Shown here piece by piece: positions 60,772-64,000 of a DNA stretch of 64,000 bases. The stretch spans positions 62,001 through 126,000 of the forward strand of contig JABLXJ010000006.1 in assembly GCA_013178125.1 (NCBI GenBank). Direction: 5' to 3'. Origin of the DNA: Bacillota bacterium. GTDB taxonomy: Bacteria; Bacillota; SHA-98; Ch115; JABLXJ01. The notes under the pieces are model-generated. The model searched no databases. It was not told the DNA's origin and saw only the letters and a program-made list of their open reading frames with translations. A program made the position numbers and the translations under genes. Each line of letters begins with the position of its first letter. Position 1 is the first letter of the stretch.

Positions 60772-61794
60772 TTACTTGATAACCTCATCGGCCTCCTTGA
60801 GCAGGCTCTCCGGCACTTTCACGCCCATAGCCTTGGCGGCCTTGAGATTTATCATGAGCTCCGCCTTGCCGAGCAGGTATTCTATGGGCATGTCCGCGGG
60901 ATTCGCGCCCTTTATCACCTTCAACGCGATCCTGCCCGTCTGCTTGCCAAGCTCATAATAGTTGATGCCTACCGTAGCGAGCCCGCCCCTCTTGACCGAG
61001 TCACCCTCTCCCACTATCAGGGGGAGCTTGGCGCTCTCCGCAACTTTGACAACGGATTCGAGGGCCGACACCACCGTATTGTCGGTGGGGACATAGATGG
61101 CATCAACCCGCCCCACAAGGGACTGGGCAGCCTCATATACGCCGCTTGAATTGCTACATGAGGCTTTAACCAGGCTAAGCTTGAGCGCCTTTGTCGCCTT
61201 CTCCGCAAGGTCCACCTGGACCAGGGAGTTAGTCTCGCCAGCATTATAGACTATCCCCACCCTCTTCGCCTTTGGGGCGAATTTGAGGACCAGCTCTATC
61301 TGCTGGGCTACAGGGTTCAAGTCTGACGTGCCGGTGACGTTTGTCCCGGACTTTTCGATGCTCTTTACAAGCCCAGCAGCCTTGGGATCCGTGACCGCCG
61401 TAATCAGAATCGGGATCTTATCCGTCGCCTGGGCCGCGGCCTGCGCCGTCGGTGTCGCTATCGCCAGGATCATGTCAACCCTATCGTTCACAAACTTTTG
61501 CGCAATCGACTGGGCTACAGACATATCCCCCTGGGCATTCTGGAAGTCGTAAATCACATTCTTGCCCTCAAGATACCCGGCCTCTGCCAGGCTGTCAACA
61601 AAGCCCTTTCTCGCGGCATCAAGCGCCGGATGCTCGACAATCTGCATTACGCCGATCTTAATCTTCTTAGCCGCCTCTTTGGCCTGCACAGCCAGGGCAA
61701 GCGCCGCCACCAGCATTACAAGGGCAAGGGCGAGGGCGCACATCTTAGCGGCCACCCGCACATCTCCTGGCTTCCCCATTCTCAAAGCTCTCAT
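60772..61794 (-). CDS. ABC transporter substrate-binding protein (ABC_sub_bind/TrpX-like)
   Basis: 340 residues from ATG 61794 (GGAGGAGAG upstream). Signal peptide (ALALALVMLVAALALAVQAK), then KIKIGVMQIVEHPALDAARK, GFVDSLAEAGYLEGKNVIYD, SIAQKFVNDRVDMILAIATP, TDNTVVSALESVVKVAESAK. This is the DUF534 binding-protein family, which includes tryptophan- and tyrosine-binding members. No lipobox is seen. The ligand is not determined by sequence. Confidence 0.88.
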   Translation of the reverse strand: MRALRMGKPGDVRVAAKMCALALALVMLVAALALAVQAKEAAKKIKIGVMQIVEHPALDAARKGFVDSLAEAGYLEGKNVIYDFQNAQGDMSVAQSIAQKFVNDRVDMILAIATPTAQAAAQATDKIPILITAVTDPKAAGLVKSIEKSGTNVTGTSDLNPVAQQIELVLKFAPKAKRVGIVYNAGETNSLVQVDLAEKATKALKLSLVKASCSNSSGVYEAAQSLVGRVDAIYVPTDNTVVSALESVVKVAESAKLPLIVGEGDSVKRGGLATVGINYYELGKQTGRIALKVIKGANPADMPIEYLLGKAELMINLKAAKAMGVKVPESLLKEADEVIK

Positions 61795-62043
61795 AAAGCA
61801 ATCTCTCCTCCCCACTCATCATGGTGCCTGTCATAGTGCCTGTCATAAACACCCGCGGTGAATATCCCGACTCAAATACCCTGATCTCCCCATACCTACC
61901 CACGCTATGCTCAGAATCTATCCTCTACTCGCTCTACGCACTTTGCCCTATCCCCTCGCCCCCCTCTCATCCTCGCTCCTGGCGCACCTGTTCTGGCCCC
62001 CTCACCCATCTGTCACTCCTATTCTGGCGCCTTCACCCATCTG

Positions 62044-62577
62044 TCATTCTGTCACATCACTCGCCTCACTCGCCACGCCTGCGGCCTGCAACTCACCTTG
62101 CGGAGCGTGCCAGCCATCCCACGAGTAGCTGTGCTTGGGAACCTTCAATACGAGCGAGGTCTCAGAACCCGCTATCCCGGGTATCTTCCGGAGTTTCTCC
62201 GTCAAGAAGCCGAAGAGGTCCTCGTTTGTCCTGGCTACGACCTCGATAATCAGGTCGTAAGTGCCCGTACATACAGTTATCTCCCTGACCTCTGGCATTC
62301 CTGACAGCGTTTCGATAATCCGGCCCAGATCGCTGGTGCTGACATGGACACCGACTATTGCCATGAAATTCATCCCGAGCTTGGACGGGTCAGTCACCGC
62401 GACGATCTTCATTATGCCCTCTTCGACCAGGCGATTGACGCGTTTCCTGATCGTCCCCTCGGCAACACCGAGAACCCCGGCGATGGCGGTATACGTCTCG
62501 CGCCCATCCTTCTGGAGTATTTTCATGATAGCCCTGTCAAGCTCGTCTAGGATAAATGCAGCGCGTTCCGGAGGCAT
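62044..62577 (-). CDS. Lrp/AsnC-family regulator
   Basis: 177 residues: ILDELDRAIMKILQKDGRET, GTIRKRVNRLVEEGIMKIVA (helix-turn-helix), then the RAM sensory domain AIVGVHVSTSDLGRIIETLS and TVCTGTYDLIIEVVARTNED. It probably senses an amino acid. It lies upstream of the ABC importer genes on the same strand, 250 bp away, and may control them. GGAGG precedes ATG. Confidence 0.92.
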   Translation of the reverse strand: MPPERAAFILDELDRAIMKILQKDGRETYTAIAGVLGVAEGTIRKRVNRLVEEGIMKIVAVTDPSKLGMNFMAIVGVHVSTSDLGRIIETLSGMPEVREITVCTGTYDLIIEVVARTNEDLFGFLTEKLRKIPGIAGSETSLVLKVPKHSYSWDGWHAPQGELQAAGVASEASDVTE

Positions 62578-62775
62578 TTATCTTCCTCCTGTCCATCGAC
62601 CTACATCCATCTATCTACATCCATCTATCCCTGGATCATAGGATCATAACCCGGCCGCTCGCGTTTTCATGACAGCTGATTATATTGTAGTTCACTTTCC
62701 GTCATATAGCAAGCCATAGAGAACGAATTCTGTATCTAATATGCGCAGTAAATGCGAACTTTCACCGAAAACGGA

Positions 62776-64000
62776 CTATGCAAAACAGCTACCACCGATG
62801 AACTCTCTCAGGAGCGAGTTCGCAGGCACGTCCCCGGGGTCCACCTCGAGGAAGTAGTCCAGGAACTTGAGGAGCCGCTTGGCCTCGGAATACTCCGGCA
62901 CCGACCTGTCGATCGCCTCGAGGAGCGGCTCCGCGTATTTCTTCAAGACCGCAAGCTCATAGGCAAGCGCCGAGTTAAACATGATGTCGGCCTCCTCCTG
63001 GAACGGGAAGATGTTCCTCTCCTCCCCCCTGCGGACGTTTGGCCAGAGCCGGATCGTTTCAAGGGCGCTATGCGACCTGAACTGGCTATCCCTGACTATA
63101 CGCCTCAAGAGACGGACGTCCGTGGTTGGAATCCTATTATGATTGTCTATATTCAATTGCGTGAGGGCACTCACATATATCTTGAACTTACGGCTCTTGG
63201 GTATGGAGAGGGTGAGGCGGTCGTTCAGGCCGTGAATGCCCTCGATGATGACCGGCTGGTCTGGCCTTATCCTGAGCCTCCGCCCTGTAAATTCCCTCTT
63301 TCCTTTAAGGAAATTGAATGTTGGGAGCTCCACCTCCTCGCCCTGGATAAGCCTGGTCAGATGCTCGTTGAAAAGCTTGAGATCTATGGCTTCGAGGGCT
63401 TCGAAATCGTAACCCCCGGCACCATCCCGGGGGGTGTGCTCCCTGTCCACGAAATAATCGTCCAATGAGATCGACACAGGTCTGAGGCCGTTCACCCTCA
63501 ACTGGACGGCCAGCCGCTGGGCAAATGTGGTCTTTCCCGAGGATGAAGGCCCGGCTATGAGAACAAGCCTCAGCCTGTCCCTGTTTTCTGTAATCAGGTC
63601 CGCTATCTTCGCTATCTTCTTCTCGTGAAACGCCTCGGCCACCCTGATGATATCCCCGATATTGCCCTGTGACACGATATCATTCAGGGAGGCAACATCC
63701 GAGACATTGAGGACCTGGCCCCACCTCTCAGCCTCGAAGAAGACGCTTGCAAGCTTCCCCTGTTCCGCATACTCCGGTATTCTGGTGGGGTCGCTTCTCG
63801 ATGGAAACTCGAGGATGAATCCCGGCAGGTAGAACCTGAGGCGAAAGAGCTTCAGATAGCCCGTGCTCGGCACCATGTACCCGTAAGAATAGTCGCTAAA
63901 CCAATCGCAGGTGTATATATTGATCGTCGGGGATTTGCGATACTCGAGAAGCCTCACCTTGTCGTGCTGGCCGTCCTTCTCGAAGAGGGCAATAGCCTCC
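62776..64000 (-). CDS. uridine kinase-like P-loop protein, 5' end beyond the window
   Basis: The frame is open to the window edge (EAIALFEKDGQHDKVRLLEY before the first internal Met/Val), so the N-terminus is missing. Visible: VLIAGPSSSGKTTFAQRLAV (Walker A), PVSISLDDYFVDREHTPRDG, LPTFNFLKGKREFTG, VIIEGIHGLNDRLTLSIPKS. The family has an N-terminal ThrRS-like (TGS/SAD) part and a C-terminal phosphoribulokinase/uridine kinase domain. The nucleoside or sugar substrate is not proven. Confidence 0.9.
   Translation of the reverse strand, partial: EAIALFEKDGQHDKVRLLEYRKSPTINIYTCDWFSDYSYGYMVPSTGYLKLFRLRFYLPGFILEFPSRSDPTRIPEYAEQGKLASVFFEAERWGQVLNVSDVASLNDIVSQGNIGDIIRVAEAFHEKKIAKIADLITENRDRLRLVLIAGPSSSGKTTFAQRLAVQLRVNGLRPVSISLDDYFVDREHTPRDGAGGYDFEALEAIDLKLFNEHLTRLIQGEEVELPTFNFLKGKREFTGRRLRIRPDQPVIIEGIHGLNDRLTLSIPKSRKFKIYVSALTQLNIDNHNRIPTTDVRLLRRIVRDSQFRSHSALETIRLWPNVRRGEERNIFPFQEEADIMFNSALAYELAVLKKYAEPLLEAIDRSVPEYSEAKRLLKFLDYFLEVDPGDVPANSLLREFIGGSCFA

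Overview
The window looks like one chromosomal segment of an endospore-forming, probably anaerobic member of the Bacillota (Firmicutes). The reasons are a SpoIIP-type sporulation protein, a PerR regulator with a PerR-like box, rubrerythrins, a CBM25-type protein, ArsR/CsoR/BlaI/PadR regulators, strong Shine-Dalgarno sequences and frequent GTG/TTG starts. I cannot place it below phylum with confidence.

Layout. 1-6.8 kb: a broken glycyl radical enzyme, scraps of a chemoreceptor and a histidine kinase, an HD-GYP/GGDEF pair, a truncated PadR regulator and a HyuA-type hydantoinase/oxoprolinase. 6.9-14.7 kb: a decaying arsenic/redox region (ferredoxin, CPKC thioredoxin, ArsP/YraQ-type permease, two arsR, arsC, damaged CcdA-like and acr3 genes, an FtsH-like gene with HQAGH in place of HEAGH, a second acr3 scrap, a second ferredoxin and a stand-alone HdrA N-terminal-like protein). 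15.05-34.08 kb: about 19 kb bounded by a 58-bp direct repeat made of the 3' half of tRNA-Gln plus its downstream flank. I read this as an island integrated at tRNA-Gln. It carries an HD-GYP sensor, a CsoR/copper region with a double-YHS P-type ATPase, a six-gene transporter/hydrolase cluster, a BlaI-M56-MacB-type export cassette and a group II intron remnant. 34.1-38.9 kb: a graveyard of mobile and phage-like pieces (integrase tail, TnpB tail with its 3' RNA region, a DUF4258/YgiT toxin-antitoxin pair, tiny phage-like genes, a GGDEF gene followed by a shattered PAS-type gene). 38.9-64 kb: housekeeping genes (rubrerythrin, gltX, spoIIP, methylthioadenosine salvage, aspartate aminotransferase, transaldolase, copA, queT, perR, proBA, an ABC uptake system, an Lrp regulator and a uridine-kinase-like gene running off the end).

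The most informative signal is a 108-bp miniature inverted-repeat element present twice (about 10.96 and 22.80 kb), each copy flanked by CTAG. One copy interrupts the first codons of acr3 and the other those of a metB-like gene. Deleting the element plus one CTAG in silico restores an open 5' reading frame in both genes, so the two unoccupied alleles can be read directly. A second window-wide signal is a large number of 8-15 bp tandem or near-tandem duplications in spacers, and in one case inside a gene start (gltX). The decay of several genes is consistent with such duplications, small indels and internal deletions.
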